A stretch of 64,000 nt of DNA from Solibacillus sp. FSL R7-0682 (GCF_038005985.1 NZ_JBBOUI010000001.1:2066001-2130000); one strand, 5' to 3'; positions 45,160 through 54,614 are shown, counted from the stretch's first letter. The notes: generated by a model from the sequence alone, not told the origin. Numbers and translations: made by a program.

Positions 45160-46604
45160 TACATTGGCAAGTAATCATCCCACTATTTGTATTTTTAGTG
45201 GTGATATTCGGGATTGGGATATGGGCGAATCGTCAAGTTCGTACGTCAACTTCCTTTATGCAGGAGTATTTTTTAGGTGGACGTGAAATGGGTGGCTTCC
45301 TCTTAGCGATGACGATGATGGCGACCTATGGGAGCGCCTCAAGTTTTATTGGGGGACCAGGTGTTGCCTATAACACTGGCCTTGGTTGGGTGCTCTTAGC
45401 AATGGCACAGTTACCAGCAGGCTATTTCGTATTAATGGTATTAGGAAAGAAGTTTGCCATTGTAGCACGTCGTATTGAAGCAATTACGCTAATAGACTTT
45501 TTAAAAAAGCGCTATGACAGTAATACGATTGTTATTTTATCTGCAATCAGTATTATCGTTTTTTTATTTGCATCGATGACAGCACAATGGGTTGGTGGTG
45601 CACGTCTTATTGAATCGCTCACGGGACTATCGTACACAACTGCATTATTTATATTCGCTGCATCTGTGCTCGTGTATGTCATTATCGGTGGTTTCCGAGC
45701 AGTCGCATTAACGGATGCATTGCAAGGATCAATTATGATTATCGGTACTGTCATTTTATTAATCGGAACGATCATTGCAGGTGGTGGTGTCGATCATATT
45801 ATGCAAAGCTTAGTATCAGAAAATCCACAACTTGTTTCACCATTTGGTGCTGAAGGAAATTTAACGCCATTATATGTATCAACATTTTGGATTTTAATTG
45901 GACTTGGGGTAATCGGATTGCCGCAAATTGCCGTTCGTGCGATGAGCTATAAGGATTCAAAAAGCTTGCACCGTGCAATTTTAATTGGGACAATTGGAAT
46001 TGGTACAATCATGTTTGGGATGCACTTAATCGGTGTTTTCGCCCGTCCAGTTATCCCTGGTATTGAAATTGGTGATAAGGTGATGCCATTATTAACGCTT
46101 GAAGTATTACCGCCTGTATTAGCAGGAATCGTACTTGCTGCGCCAATGGCAGCGATTATGTCAACGGTAAATGCCTTACTAATCTTAGTGAGCTCAACCG
46201 TTGTAAAAGATATATATTTGAATTACATTAATAAAAATGCAACAGAAAGCCAGATTAAAAATCGAAGCTTCTGGGTGACTACAATTATTGGCTTAGCAGT
46301 AGTCATTTTTGCATTGAAGCCACCTGAATTACTAATTATGCTGAATTTATTTGCATTTGGTGGTTTAGAATCAGCGTTTTTATGGAGTGTTGTATTCGGT
46401 TTATATTGGAAAAAAGCAAACAAATATGGAGCGATTAGCTCGATGGTAGTCGGATTAATACTTTATATTTTCATTTCTGAATTCACTCCAAACATTTACG
46501 GAATGCATTCAGTCACACTGCCGATAGGTGCGTCCTTTGTAACATTTATTGTTGTGAGTTTAATTGCACAAAAAGTAAAGAAAATTGAAGACTATCACTT
46601 TTAA
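45156..46604 (+). CDS. panF: Sodium/pantothenate symporter
   Basis: 482 residues, thirteen-helix SSS family. Imports pantothenate with Na+ for coenzyme A synthesis. FMQEYFLGGREMGGFLLAMTMMATYGSASSFIGGPGVAY is the PanF-type first repeat; IIGGFRAVALTDALQG is the SSS signature in the middle. The yhdT-panF coupling, as in E. coli, supports pantothenate over proline. Start GTG 45156 with GAGGAGGAGG inside yhdT. Confidence 0.9.
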   Translation: MIHWQVIIPLFVFLVVIFGIGIWANRQVRTSTSFMQEYFLGGREMGGFLLAMTMMATYGSASSFIGGPGVAYNTGLGWVLLAMAQLPAGYFVLMVLGKKFAIVARRIEAITLIDFLKKRYDSNTIVILSAISIIVFLFASMTAQWVGGARLIESLTGLSYTTALFIFAASVLVYVIIGGFRAVALTDALQGSIMIIGTVILLIGTIIAGGGVDHIMQSLVSENPQLVSPFGAEGNLTPLYVSTFWILIGLGVIGLPQIAVRAMSYKDSKSLHRAILIGTIGIGTIMFGMHLIGVFARPVIPGIEIGDKVMPLLTLEVLPPVLAGIVLAAPMAAIMSTVNALLILVSSTVVKDIYLNYINKNATESQIKNRSFWVTTIIGLAVVIFALKPPELLIMLNLFAFGGLESAFLWSVVFGLYWKKANKYGAISSMVVGLILYIFISEFTPNIYGMHSVTLPIGASFVTFIVVSLIAQKVKKIEDYHF

Positions 46605-46685
46605 ATAATACTAACAACTATCGCACAAATTTATTAGGTTAGTACAACTGCCTGTTTATATGAGAAAACTGAAAATATAATAAAT

Positions 46686-46733
46686 AAAATAGGGCTACCA
46701 GAATAGTACAACGCTTTTCTGATAGCCCTTAAT
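46686..46733 (+). terminator. Terminator of yhdT-panF
   Basis: AGGGCTACCAGAA / TTCTGATAGCCCT stem (one mismatch) with an A-rich left flank and a short T tail. Confidence 0.65.
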
Positions 46734-46762
46734 TGACGTTCAACAGTTATTATTGTAAACTA

Positions 46763-46779
46763 AGTTACGTAAAGTAACT
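46763..46779. promoter_or_regulatory. Candidate operator before the ribA-like operon
   Basis: Perfect inverted repeat AGTTAC-GTAAA-GTAACT 20 bp ahead of the start codon. It overlaps the probable transcription start and leaves no room for an FMN riboswitch. Confidence 0.5.
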
Positions 46780-46798
46780 AGATAAAGGAATAATGGTG

Positions 46799-47539
46799 AT
46801 GAATATGAAAGATACTATGGATATTTTAAGAGATAAAATGAAACTTGTCGCGCGAAACGACTCGCAAAACTTAGCGTTAGTCGGACCGGTAAAATTACCG
46901 ATTAAACAAGGGGATTTTGAAGCGACTTTTAATTGGTATTCTTGGCTGCCAACAGAACGTTCGTTAACAAAAGAACAAGTTATTGGTTCATTACAGGAGA
47001 TGAACTTAGCATTCGGTCAACAGTCTTCTGTACTCGTTTATGGCGATTTTGAACATCAGGAAGAGGCCCTTATTCGTATGCATAGTATTTGTCATACAGG
47101 CGATATTTTTGGTTCACAACGATGTGATTGTGGTTATCAATTACACGAATCAATGAAAATGATAGTCGAGCATGGTTGTGGAGCGATTTTTTATTTAGCA
47201 GATCATGAAGGTCGTGGCATTGGATTATTCACAAAATCTTTAGCGTATCTTTTACAAGAACAAGATTATGATACGGTACAAGCAAATCATGCGCTTGGTT
47301 TTGAAGATGATACACGCTCATACGAAGATGCAATCAAGATTTTAGAGGCACTGCGTACGAAGACCGTAACACTCATTACAAATAATCCGAAAAAATTAGC
47401 AGCATTACAAGCACACGGTTTATCTGTAGATGGACACATCCCACTTTGGGGTGGATTAACAAAAAATAATGCACACTATCTACAAACTAAAGTAGAAAAA
47501 TCAGGTCATATCGGAAATGTAGAAAAGCTATTTGTTTAA
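46799..47539 (+). CDS. ribA: Stand-alone GTP cyclohydrolase II
   Basis: About 246 residues from ATG 46799 (several ATG/GTG possible; AAAGGA 9 bases before this one). Opens the imidazole ring of GTP to give the 2,5-diamino-pyrimidinone phosphate, first step to riboflavin and some azapteridines. Zn ligands C98, C109 and C111 in CHTGDIFGSQRCDCG and the GTP loop ADHEGRGIGL (136-143; His where most Firmicute enzymes have Gln) with Y132 before it. There is no DHBP-synthase domain, unlike the RibBA fusion usual in Bacillales, so this is probably a second copy. First of four overlapping or closely packed genes. Confidence 0.88.
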   Translation: MNMKDTMDILRDKMKLVARNDSQNLALVGPVKLPIKQGDFEATFNWYSWLPTERSLTKEQVIGSLQEMNLAFGQQSSVLVYGDFEHQEEALIRMHSICHTGDIFGSQRCDCGYQLHESMKMIVEHGCGAIFYLADHEGRGIGLFTKSLAYLLQEQDYDTVQANHALGFEDDTRSYEDAIKILEALRTKTVTLITNNPKKLAALQAHGLSVDGHIPLWGGLTKNNAHYLQTKVEKSGHIGNVEKLFV

Positions 47540-47551
47540 GGGGAAATAAAG

Positions 47552-48658
47552 ATGATGACAGATCGTAACTATATGCAGTTAGCACTTGATTTGGCAGCAA
47601 GTGCAAAAGGAAATACAAACCCAAATCCTCTTGTAGGGGCTGTGCTTGTAAAAGATGGTGTAATTGTAGGGACTGGGTTACACCGTAAAGCAGGTGAGCC
47701 ACATGCAGAGGTTCATGCATTTCGTATGGCTGGAGAGCATGCAAAGGGAGCAACCCTTTATGTAACACTAGAACCTTGCTCTCATTATGGAAAAACACCT
47801 CCTTGTGCAAATTTAGTTAAGGAATCCGAAGTTGCGCGGGTTGTTGTGGCAATGGAAGACCCAAATCCTTCTGTTGCGGGACGTGGCATTCAGCTTTTAC
47901 GTGATGCAGGAATTGAAGTAGAAGTTGGCATACTGGATGAAGAAGCAAGAAAACTAAACGAACGCTTCATCCATAATATGTTAACGGAGCGTCCGTTTGT
48001 TGTCTCGAAATTTGCAATGACTTTGGACGGTAAAATTGCAGCGCATAATGGGCATTCACAGTGGATTACAGCAGAAGCAGCGCGTGCGGATGTCCATCAA
48101 TTGCGCCATGAAGTGGACGGTATTTTAGTTGGTGTTCAAACAGTATTAAATGATAATCCAAAATTAACAACACGTCTCCCTGATGGCAATGGTCGAAATT
48201 CTATACGAGTTATATTAGATAGTTCGTTAAAAACACCGTTAGATGCGCATGTTAGCAATACAACTGAGGCACGTACAGTGATTGTTACTTCCTTTGATGC
48301 TGATGCCAAAAAGGCCGAGGCATTAGAAAAGCAAGGGATCATCATTATACGCGTCAAACAAACAGAGCGAGGATTAGACATCGAATCAACATTAAAAGCG
48401 CTTTATCAAGTAGGGATTACGCATTTATTAGTTGAAGGTGGAGGTGCAGTCAATGCGTCCTTTTTACGTAGCGGCTTCATTGACCAATATATTATTTACA
48501 TTGCACCGAAAGTACTTGGAGGGAAAAATTCGATTACACCCTTTAGTGGAGAAGATGTCGATTCAATTGATTTAGCGCAAACACTACAATTTGATGAGGT
48601 CGTCCGGATTGGCGAAGACATACGTATTACAGCTTATCCTAAGCAGGTGGAAAGATGA
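47552..48658 (+). CDS. ribD: RibD bifunctional pyrimidine deaminase/reductase
   Basis: 368 residues. Deaminates then reduces the GTP cyclohydrolase II product to 5-amino-6-ribitylamino-uracil phosphate. The N-terminal deaminase has H51-A-E53 and PCSHYGKTPPC (C76, C85) zinc motifs. The C-terminal reductase has KFAMTLDGKIAAHNGHSQWIT, GVQTVLNDNPKLTTR and LLVEGGGAVNASFL. Both halves look active. Starts 12 bp after ribA; its stop overlaps the monooxygenase start. Confidence 0.92.
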   Translation: MMTDRNYMQLALDLAASAKGNTNPNPLVGAVLVKDGVIVGTGLHRKAGEPHAEVHAFRMAGEHAKGATLYVTLEPCSHYGKTPPCANLVKESEVARVVVAMEDPNPSVAGRGIQLLRDAGIEVEVGILDEEARKLNERFIHNMLTERPFVVSKFAMTLDGKIAAHNGHSQWITAEAARADVHQLRHEVDGILVGVQTVLNDNPKLTTRLPDGNGRNSIRVILDSSLKTPLDAHVSNTTEARTVIVTSFDADAKKAEALEKQGIIIIRVKQTERGLDIESTLKALYQVGITHLLVEGGGAVNASFLRSGFIDQYIIYIAPKVLGGKNSITPFSGEDVDSIDLAQTLQFDEVVRIGEDIRITAYPKQVER

Positions 48659-49731
48659 ATCGAAAGGTAGATGTTTGTATTGTAGGTGGAGGCCCAGGTG
48701 GTGCATTACTTGCAAATTTATTAGCAAAAAAGAACGTGTCTGTTTTATTAATTGAACGGACAGGAGATTTTGCGAAAGCCTTTCGTGGGGAACATTTAAA
48801 TGAAGAAGGCGAAATGGTATTAAAACAACATGATTTGTATGATAAAATTGAGCAACTTGGTTTGTTGAAAATGGAAACACTTGAATATTGGCAACATGGG
48901 GAGTGTATTAAAACGATTTTCCCTGATAAACAGGTTGGTCATTTAGGAATTCATGTACCACAAGCGCATCTATTAGAGGCAATACTTGAACAGGCAAAAA
49001 CATATGAGCATTTTGACTATTTATTAAATACGTCGGTGAAAGAATTAATACAAAATGAACAAGGACAATATACTGCTGTTCATGCTGTTCAAAATGGTGA
49101 AGAATTCATTATTGAGAGTCAATTAATAATTGGTGCTGACGGACGATACTCAACAATTCGTAAAAAAGCGAATTTAGATGTGACAATACGAGACCATGGC
49201 TACGATTTATTATGGGCACGCATTCCAGCGCCAGACAATTGGATGCCCTCTATTAAGATGGCGTTAGTTGAAGGTATGCAAATTTCATTGTTCACCCAAG
49301 CTAAAGGCTTGGTTCAAATTGGCTGGAACATTGAAAAGGGTAGCTTTTCTTCACTTCGAAAACAACCTTTTACCCCATTCATCGAAAAGCTTGAACAAGC
49401 ATTTCCACAGCTCGCTTCAGCTGTAAGAGATCATATACAGTCGTGGCAGGATTTTATTTTGCTCGATGTTTTTAGTAGTACAAGTGAGCAATGGGGGAAA
49501 GATGGTGTCATTTTAATCGGTGACGCGGTGCACACAATGACCCCAACTGGCGCATTTGGATTGAATAGTGCTTTAATGGATGCGCATATTTTAGCGCAAA
49601 TGCTAACGAAGGATCAATCATTTGATTTTGTATCCTGTGCAACAAAACGGAAATCGGAAATCGCAAAAATTCAAGCAATACAAATAGAAAAAGAGCAAAA
49701 GTTTCACGAGGCTTTTGTCGTATATAGTTAG
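48655..49731 (+). CDS. FAD-dependent monooxygenase (PHBH/UbiH fold)
   Basis: 358 residues. FAD dinucleotide motif VGGGPGGALLANLLA (residues 9-24), DG motif IIGADGRYSTIRKKA (about 160) and GD motif ILIGDAVHTMTPTGAFGLNSALMDAHIL (about 285) identify a class A flavin monooxygenase, which hydroxylates aromatic or heteroaromatic rings with NAD(P)H and O2. ATGA overlap with ribD couples them. It is not part of standard riboflavin synthesis, so a pyrimidine- or pteridine-like substrate made by RibA-RibD is a fair inference. Confidence 0.85.
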   Translation: MNRKVDVCIVGGGPGGALLANLLAKKNVSVLLIERTGDFAKAFRGEHLNEEGEMVLKQHDLYDKIEQLGLLKMETLEYWQHGECIKTIFPDKQVGHLGIHVPQAHLLEAILEQAKTYEHFDYLLNTSVKELIQNEQGQYTAVHAVQNGEEFIIESQLIIGADGRYSTIRKKANLDVTIRDHGYDLLWARIPAPDNWMPSIKMALVEGMQISLFTQAKGLVQIGWNIEKGSFSSLRKQPFTPFIEKLEQAFPQLASAVRDHIQSWQDFILLDVFSSTSEQWGKDGVILIGDAVHTMTPTGAFGLNSALMDAHILAQMLTKDQSFDFVSCATKRKSEIAKIQAIQIEKEQKFHEAFVVYS

Positions 49732-49740
49732 GTGATTAAC

Positions 49741-50307
49741 ATGAAATTTGGTTTTGATATTGATGATACACTAATTGATTTACGTCGACACGCGTTTCAT
49801 TTGTATAACAAGAAATTAGGGCAATCAGTAGGGATTGACGTATTTGAAGCGATTCTTACAGTTGAAATTCACGAGGCATTTGGTTTAACTGGTGAGCAAG
49901 GAAACCAAATGTGGAAAGATACTATGGAAGAGATCTATTTCACTGACTGCCCAAGCTACGAATACGCGAAGGAAGTACTAAATAAGCTTGCGGAAGAAGG
50001 ACATGAAATTTACTATATTACTTCGCGTCCTAAAAAATTTTGTCAGCAGACGCGTGAATGGGTGAAAGCTCAAGGCTTCCCTGTAGTGGATGAGCGCTTT
50101 TACTGTGGTATGCAAGACCATGAAAAGATCGACATTATTAAAGATTTAGCACTGGATGTGTATGTAGATGATAAACCTGCTGTTTTAAATACTTTAGCAG
50201 ATTCGAAAACAGTAGCGATTGTAAAAAATCAATCCTACAATCAACAGTTATCATTCCCAAGATTAGTGAATTGGCAACAATTTGAATCATTGTGGAAAAC
50301 ACCTTAA
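49741..50307 (+). CDS. HAD-type 5'(3')-nucleotidase-like phosphatase
   Basis: 188 residues from ATG 49741 (TAGGTGATTAAC; GTG 49732 would overlap the ribosome site). HAD motif I FGFDIDDTLIDL (DxD), motif II YYITSRP, and late acidic motif DVYVDDKP; similar to the NT5C/YqfW-type nucleotidases. It follows the monooxygenase by 9 bp. In this operon it could remove the phosphate from the RibD product, a step done by HAD enzymes in the known riboflavin pathway; this is inference. Confidence 0.78.
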   Translation: MKFGFDIDDTLIDLRRHAFHLYNKKLGQSVGIDVFEAILTVEIHEAFGLTGEQGNQMWKDTMEEIYFTDCPSYEYAKEVLNKLAEEGHEIYYITSRPKKFCQQTREWVKAQGFPVVDERFYCGMQDHEKIDIIKDLALDVYVDDKPAVLNTLADSKTVAIVKNQSYNQQLSFPRLVNWQQFESLWKTP

Positions 50308-50436
50308 TGCGAACACGGACATAGTGTGTTATTGTTAGATTAGCATAAATAATAGCAATAGTACGAACTCGAATTGACGGAACAATTGATTACACAAAAG
50401 TTACTGTCAATTCCTTTTACGTGTTGGAGGAAGACG

Positions 50437-51024
50437 ATGACAAATCACTACGAAGCAAGTATTCATTATAATGGAATTATTTTATTAACTGCTTATTTAC
50501 AGCGTCAATATGTTTATGAGACGGTACAAGTACGTTTAAACGGTGCAAGTGATGAGAACTTTAAAAAGGCGAAGGACATGCTAGACCGTACATATTCCAT
50601 GCTTAAACTGTTTGAGGAAACAAAAAGCTTAATGGATGGACAAAAGGACAAATTAAAAGCATTTTCTAATGAAGTAACAATGATGATGCAAAATTATATT
50701 AAAGAAGAGCCTTCTTTTAATGAGCGATTAGCTGTTGTTGGCTCAACTTTGTATGCTGAACAAATGATGAACAACGGCATTATTCAGCTAGGTCATCTAT
50801 TTAAGCAAAATGTTGGGAAAGATTTTGCTGCACGTACGAAATTTTACGCAGATCGTACAAAGGCAATTGATATTATTGTACATTTATTGGCAGAAGGAAA
50901 AGAAGTTGAGCCTAAAATGCTTGATCAAATCGATAAGTGGTATGATGGCATTGCAAAGCAAAAGATAAACATATTGCAAGATATGAAGAAAATTAATGAA
51001 ATGTTAGATTATCAGCAAAAATAA
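50437..51024 (+). CDS. All-helical protein of unknown function
   Basis: 195 residues from ATG 50437 (GGAGG 9 bases upstream). Predominantly alpha-helical with many Met, Lys and Gln (LTAYLQRQYVYETVQVRL, MLDRTYSMLKLFEETKSLMDG); no transmembrane segment or recognised motif. 130 bp after the rib-like operon, without an obvious terminator between them, so cotranscription is possible but not shown. Confidence 0.6.
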   Translation: MTNHYEASIHYNGIILLTAYLQRQYVYETVQVRLNGASDENFKKAKDMLDRTYSMLKLFEETKSLMDGQKDKLKAFSNEVTMMMQNYIKEEPSFNERLAVVGSTLYAEQMMNNGIIQLGHLFKQNVGKDFAARTKFYADRTKAIDIIVHLLAEGKEVEPKMLDQIDKWYDGIAKQKINILQDMKKINEMLDYQQK

Positions 51025-51066
51025 AAAAAGGTTGTACTAACAATCAAATGCTAGTACAACCTATTC
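51022..51066 (-). terminator. Terminator of the GIY-YIG gene
   Basis: AGGTTGTACTA / TAGTACAACCT stem with seven As on the left (T-tract on the minus strand). The T-tract end overlaps the stop codon region of the plus-strand gene, and the plus-strand side has only a weak T run. Confidence 0.78.
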
Positions 51067-51074
51067 CATTTCAA

Positions 51075-51461
51075 TTAACGTTCAAAAAATACTTTATCGA
51101 TATTGTATTTTGATTTAAACATATTAATTGCATAAGTTTCGTAAATTTCACGTTCCATCGGGTCTTCGATTTCATACACTTCAATTTTGTGAATTTCATC
51201 ACGGTGGTTTTTCATTGGAGAAACATTATCTTCGAAGTGTTTTTTAATTCGTTGACGAATTTTTCTAGCTTTACCAACGAATAATAGTTCATTTTTCTCG
51301 TTGTAGAAGAAGAAAATTCCTCCATTTTCACGTGTGATTTTGTGGAAGTCAATAAAACCAAAGTAAGGAGTAATTTCTACTTCTCCTGGTTTAATTACTT
51401 GTTCACGTTGACGAATTACTACGTCTGGTTTTGGCATTTCTATGTTGATCAAATTGTTCAC
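51075..51461 (-). CDS. GIY-YIG domain nuclease-like protein
   Basis: 128 residues. GGIFFFYNEKNELLFVGKARKIRQRIKKHF is the UvrC-like GIY-YIG core (GIY replaced by GIF, YIG by FVG; Lys/Arg and the helix Arg kept), with E in MEREIYETYAINMFKSKYN as the metal ligand. Stand-alone domain proteins of this size are common in Bacillales; role in DNA repair or editing unproven. Monocistronic. Confidence 0.82.
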   Translation of the reverse strand: MNNLINIEMPKPDVVIRQREQVIKPGEVEITPYFGFIDFHKITRENGGIFFFYNEKNELLFVGKARKIRQRIKKHFEDNVSPMKNHRDEIHKIEVYEIEDPMEREIYETYAINMFKSKYNIDKVFFER

Positions 51462-51830
51462 GTCCCTAACTGTTTATAAAAGCTAATTCTACACGAATTT
51501 TAACAAAATTACCATTACAATTATTAAAACAAAGCAACATTTGCTCAACTATGAGAAAGTAGATTATATAGTTAAGTCTTAATTAACATATTATACGACA
51601 CTATAGTGAGAAATTATACTAATTACACTTCGAACAAATCAATCAGTACCTAAATCAAATCTCCTCTTAATCCATCAAAAAAACCCTTTTCATCCAATTC
51701 TGTCAAATGAAACATACAAAATTTCATTAGTTTCTACATGCATTATCATTAATATGAAAATGTACTTCCTTTTTTATTGAATTTTGATTATTGTAACTTT
51801 AATGTAGATAGATAGAGAGAAGGAATGAAC
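51462..51830. other. AT-rich divergent intergenic region
   Basis: About 370 bp between the divergent GIY-YIG and EamA genes. No ORF with a ribosome site, no hairpin of note; presumably holds both promoters, which I could not pin down. Confidence 0.45.
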
Positions 51831-52703
51831 ATGCAAAAGTATAAAGGTGAGATTTTAATGCTCATTACCGCAGTGATGTGGGGAAGTGGCTTCGTAGGAA
51901 TGGCTATAGGTCTTGAGCATTGGACGGTTTTTCAATTGATGGCTGGTAGATTTTTATTAGCTTCAGCAATATTAACGATTATTTTTTATAAGAAACTAAA
52001 GCTAATTACAAAGTCTGTACTTTGGAAAGGCGCAGTACTTGGTGCAATTTTATTTACAGCGTTTGCATTACAAACAATGGGACTAGAATATACAACCCCT
52101 TCAAAAAATGCCTTCTTAACAGCAATCAATGTGATTATCGTTCCAATTATTGCTTATGTTATATATAAGCGTCGAATCGATCGATTTGAGTTTGTAGCAG
52201 CAGGTGTTGCGATTGTCGGAATTGGGTTTTTATCATTACAAGATTCTTTAACGATTAATATTGGGGATATGTTATCCATAATTTGTGCTGTCGCCTTTGC
52301 GTTTGATATTTTTTATACGAATGTTTTCGTTAAAACCGAGGATGCGTTAGCTTTAACGATTGTCCAATTTTATACATCTGCGATTTTAAGTGTCATTGCC
52401 GTATTAATTTTAGGGGAGATACCTACAACCGCATCAACACAAGGTATTGGCATTATCATTTATTTAGCAGTATTTTGTACAGCTGTTGCATATGTATGTC
52501 AAAATATTGGGATGCAGTATGCAAACCCAACAAAGTCTGCGATTATTTTATCAACAGAATCATTATTCGGTACTTTATTTTCCGTTATACTTCTAAACGA
52601 GTTATTAACTGGACGTATGATTGTTGGCTGTATATTAATCTTCTTCGCCATTCTTTTTGCAGAAGTAAAGCCAACGTTTAAACGGAAAAAATCATATATA
52701 TAG
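51831..52703 (+). CDS. EamA/DMT-family transporter
   Basis: 290 residues, ten transmembrane helices in two EamA repeats (LMLITAVMWGSGFVGMAIGLEHWTVF; second repeat from IICAVAFAFDIFYTN). LEYTTPSKNAFLTAINVIIVPI is the usual repeat end. Members export metabolites and amino acids; substrate not predictable. ATG 51831 is chosen for spacing to AGAAGGA. Terminator at 52790. Confidence 0.87.
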   Translation: MQKYKGEILMLITAVMWGSGFVGMAIGLEHWTVFQLMAGRFLLASAILTIIFYKKLKLITKSVLWKGAVLGAILFTAFALQTMGLEYTTPSKNAFLTAINVIIVPIIAYVIYKRRIDRFEFVAAGVAIVGIGFLSLQDSLTINIGDMLSIICAVAFAFDIFYTNVFVKTEDALALTIVQFYTSAILSVIAVLILGEIPTTASTQGIGIIIYLAVFCTAVAYVCQNIGMQYANPTKSAIILSTESLFGTLFSVILLNELLTGRMIVGCILIFFAILFAEVKPTFKRKKSYI

Positions 52704-52789
52704 TGCCAAATAGACAAATTACGATTACCGCCTCAATTATGAGGGAGATTGTATAACAAAGCACGTAAATTAAAATAAGGTTTGGACTA

Positions 52790-52836
52790 AAATCATCTCT
52801 CTTCAGAAATTTCTTAGTTGAGAGATGATTTTTTTG
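52790..52836 (+). terminator. Rho-independent terminator
   Basis: AATCATCTCTC / GAGAGATGATT stem followed by TTTTTTGC. Confidence 0.85.
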
Positions 52837-52942
52837 CTATGAATAAAAAATAAAAAGAGAGAGAAAACCAAACGTCGTAGGTTTACATAGGGGCGCTAAA
52901 AGGAAATAGTACAAGTAGTATTCATAAGGGGAGGACTGTTAA

Positions 52943-53683
52943 ATGTTAAATTACACGCGAAAAGGCTCAGGTCAAGTATTAGTATTAATCCATGGTTTTT
53001 TAGGTGGGATTTCTATTTTCGATAAAATCATGGAACCACTACAAAAGCATTTTGATGTCATTGCTGTAGATTTACCAGGTCACGGCAGTAGCGACATTGA
53101 AGATGGTGATTACACGATGTACCGCTATGCGGAAGAAGTTGTTGATGTATTATTAAAAGAAGGTGTAGAAAAGGCCTATTGGGTCGGTCATTCGATGGGA
53201 GGCTATATTACACTTGCTGCGATTGAAAAGCAATATAGCCAAATTGAGAAGGCTGTTTTACTTTATTCATCTGATGCACCTGATACAGCAGAAGCCATTA
53301 TAAAAAGAACGAGACAGCAAGAAGAAATTCAGGATACAAGTGTCGGTTCTTTTGTCGATGGTGTCATTCATAACTTTCTAGCACCTGACGCAAAAACGGA
53401 AGATATTCTGTTTGCAAAGGATGTTGCCTATGAAGCAAAGAAGGAAGGATTAATAGCTGCACTTGGAGCAATGAAGTCACGCCCTAATCAACGTGACCTA
53501 GTAGATCAAACTTCTACGCCCATTTTAGTAATTGAAGGTGAACAAGATAAAGCAGTCACACCAATTGAAACATCCAATAGTAATGTTATAAAAGTCTCAA
53601 CAAATACTGGACATTTAGGTATGATTGAGGATCCAAAAAAGGTTATTAAAGAAATACTGGACTTCCTAAATCCGAATAAGTAA
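52943..53683 (+). CDS. Alpha/beta hydrolase (MenH/YtxM-like)
   Basis: 246 residues. LIHGFLGGISIFD oxyanion loop, VGHSMGGYITLAA nucleophile elbow, GEQDKAVTP acid and NTGHLGMIEDP His complete the triad. Short form with small cap, like MenH, BioH or carboxylesterase proteins. No men genes nearby, so no pathway is assigned. GGGGAGGACTG upstream. Terminator 53707. Confidence 0.85.
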   Translation: MLNYTRKGSGQVLVLIHGFLGGISIFDKIMEPLQKHFDVIAVDLPGHGSSDIEDGDYTMYRYAEEVVDVLLKEGVEKAYWVGHSMGGYITLAAIEKQYSQIEKAVLLYSSDAPDTAEAIIKRTRQQEEIQDTSVGSFVDGVIHNFLAPDAKTEDILFAKDVAYEAKKEGLIAALGAMKSRPNQRDLVDQTSTPILVIEGEQDKAVTPIETSNSNVIKVSTNTGHLGMIEDPKKVIKEILDFLNPNK

Positions 53684-53706
53684 TCCAGAACGAAGGGATA
53701 AATAAA

Positions 53707-53768
53707 GAAAGGCTCGCTACGCTTTTGGGTGCACTTCAATCCTCCATTAGCATAGCGAGCCTTTAAAT
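53707..53768. terminator. Bidirectional terminator
   Basis: AAAGGCTCGCTACGC / GCATAGCGAGCCTTT long stem with a large loop, between convergent genes. Confidence 0.82.
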
Positions 53769-53774
53769 TTGAAA

Positions 53775-54614
53775 TCATTTAGTTACTTTTTTAGTACTCA
53801 ATTGCTTTCGAATTAAGAACTTGATCCAATCGAATTTTTCGTTATTATTTAAATTTGATAAAAGACCTAGAATAATGGCTGTTCGTGGTTCTACTAACTT
53901 TAATTCCTCAATTAATAATAAAAGCGACTCTTTTTCAATGGTGCCATTTGTTTCATCAAGCATGCTCTGTAATTCATCTACATACTCTTGTAAAGGTTTT
54001 TGTTCGTACTTAGTGAATATAAATGCTGATTCTTCGAGAAAAATGAGCTGACTCTTTGTTGCGATAAGATCCGTCTTTTCAACTAAAGATTGTGATAATT
54101 TCACAATATCAAAAGGGTGTCTAACCTCAAAAATCCACGATAAATAACCTTGTATCATTCCATTAATAATCATTACTAAATCAAATTGCTTTCCTTTTAT
54201 TTGATCACCATACACATCAAAAAGGATTTTAATAAGATTTTCATTCGACAGAGCAACAAAAAAATGAAGCTTTTCAATTAAATCATCACTTATAGCTGCC
54301 ATCTTTTCCTTCATTAAAATTTCCGCAAAACTTGTATATTCCGACAAAATTGTAAAGGTTTGAACGTAGTAAGTCAGCAACTTGTCCTCCTTGTTAGGAG
54401 TTGCATTGACTGCTTGGTCAACTTTCATAATTATATTGTTCATAAAATGTTCAATAACTGATGTAACTAATTCTTCTTTTGATTTAAAAGATAAATAAAA
54501 TGCACCTTTTGAAATACCACAATGGTCTGTAATTTGCTGTACAGAAGTCGCCTCGATTCCTCTTTCCGAAAACAATTGGACAGCAGAATCAATGATCAAT
54601 TGTTTTTTTGTCAT
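53775..54614 (-). CDS. TetR-family regulator of the RND pump
   Basis: 279 residues from ATG 54614. HTH at residues 5-50 (IIDSAVQLFSERGIEATSVQQITDHCGISKGAFYLSFKSKEEL). The ligand domain is long for TetR, with an extra C-terminal helical segment after about residue 190. The ribosome site AAAGGAG is 12 bases from ATG, and two ATT codons lie between. Divergent from the RND gene with an operator-like dyad in the shared promoter region, so it most likely represses the pump. Confidence 0.88.
   Translation of the reverse strand: MTKKQLIIDSAVQLFSERGIEATSVQQITDHCGISKGAFYLSFKSKEELVTSVIEHFMNNIIMKVDQAVNATPNKEDKLLTYYVQTFTILSEYTSFAEILMKEKMAAISDDLIEKLHFFVALSNENLIKILFDVYGDQIKGKQFDLVMIINGMIQGYLSWIFEVRHPFDIVKLSQSLVEKTDLIATKSQLIFLEESAFIFTKYEQKPLQEYVDELQSMLDETNGTIEKESLLLLIEELKLVEPRTAIILGLLSNLNNNEKFDWIKFLIRKQLSTKKVTK

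Noticed and set aside
46605-46798. FMN (RFN) riboswitch before the ribA-like gene
   Set aside because: The region holds the panF terminator, a promoter-sized gap and a short dyad; no RFN-type conserved blocks are seen.
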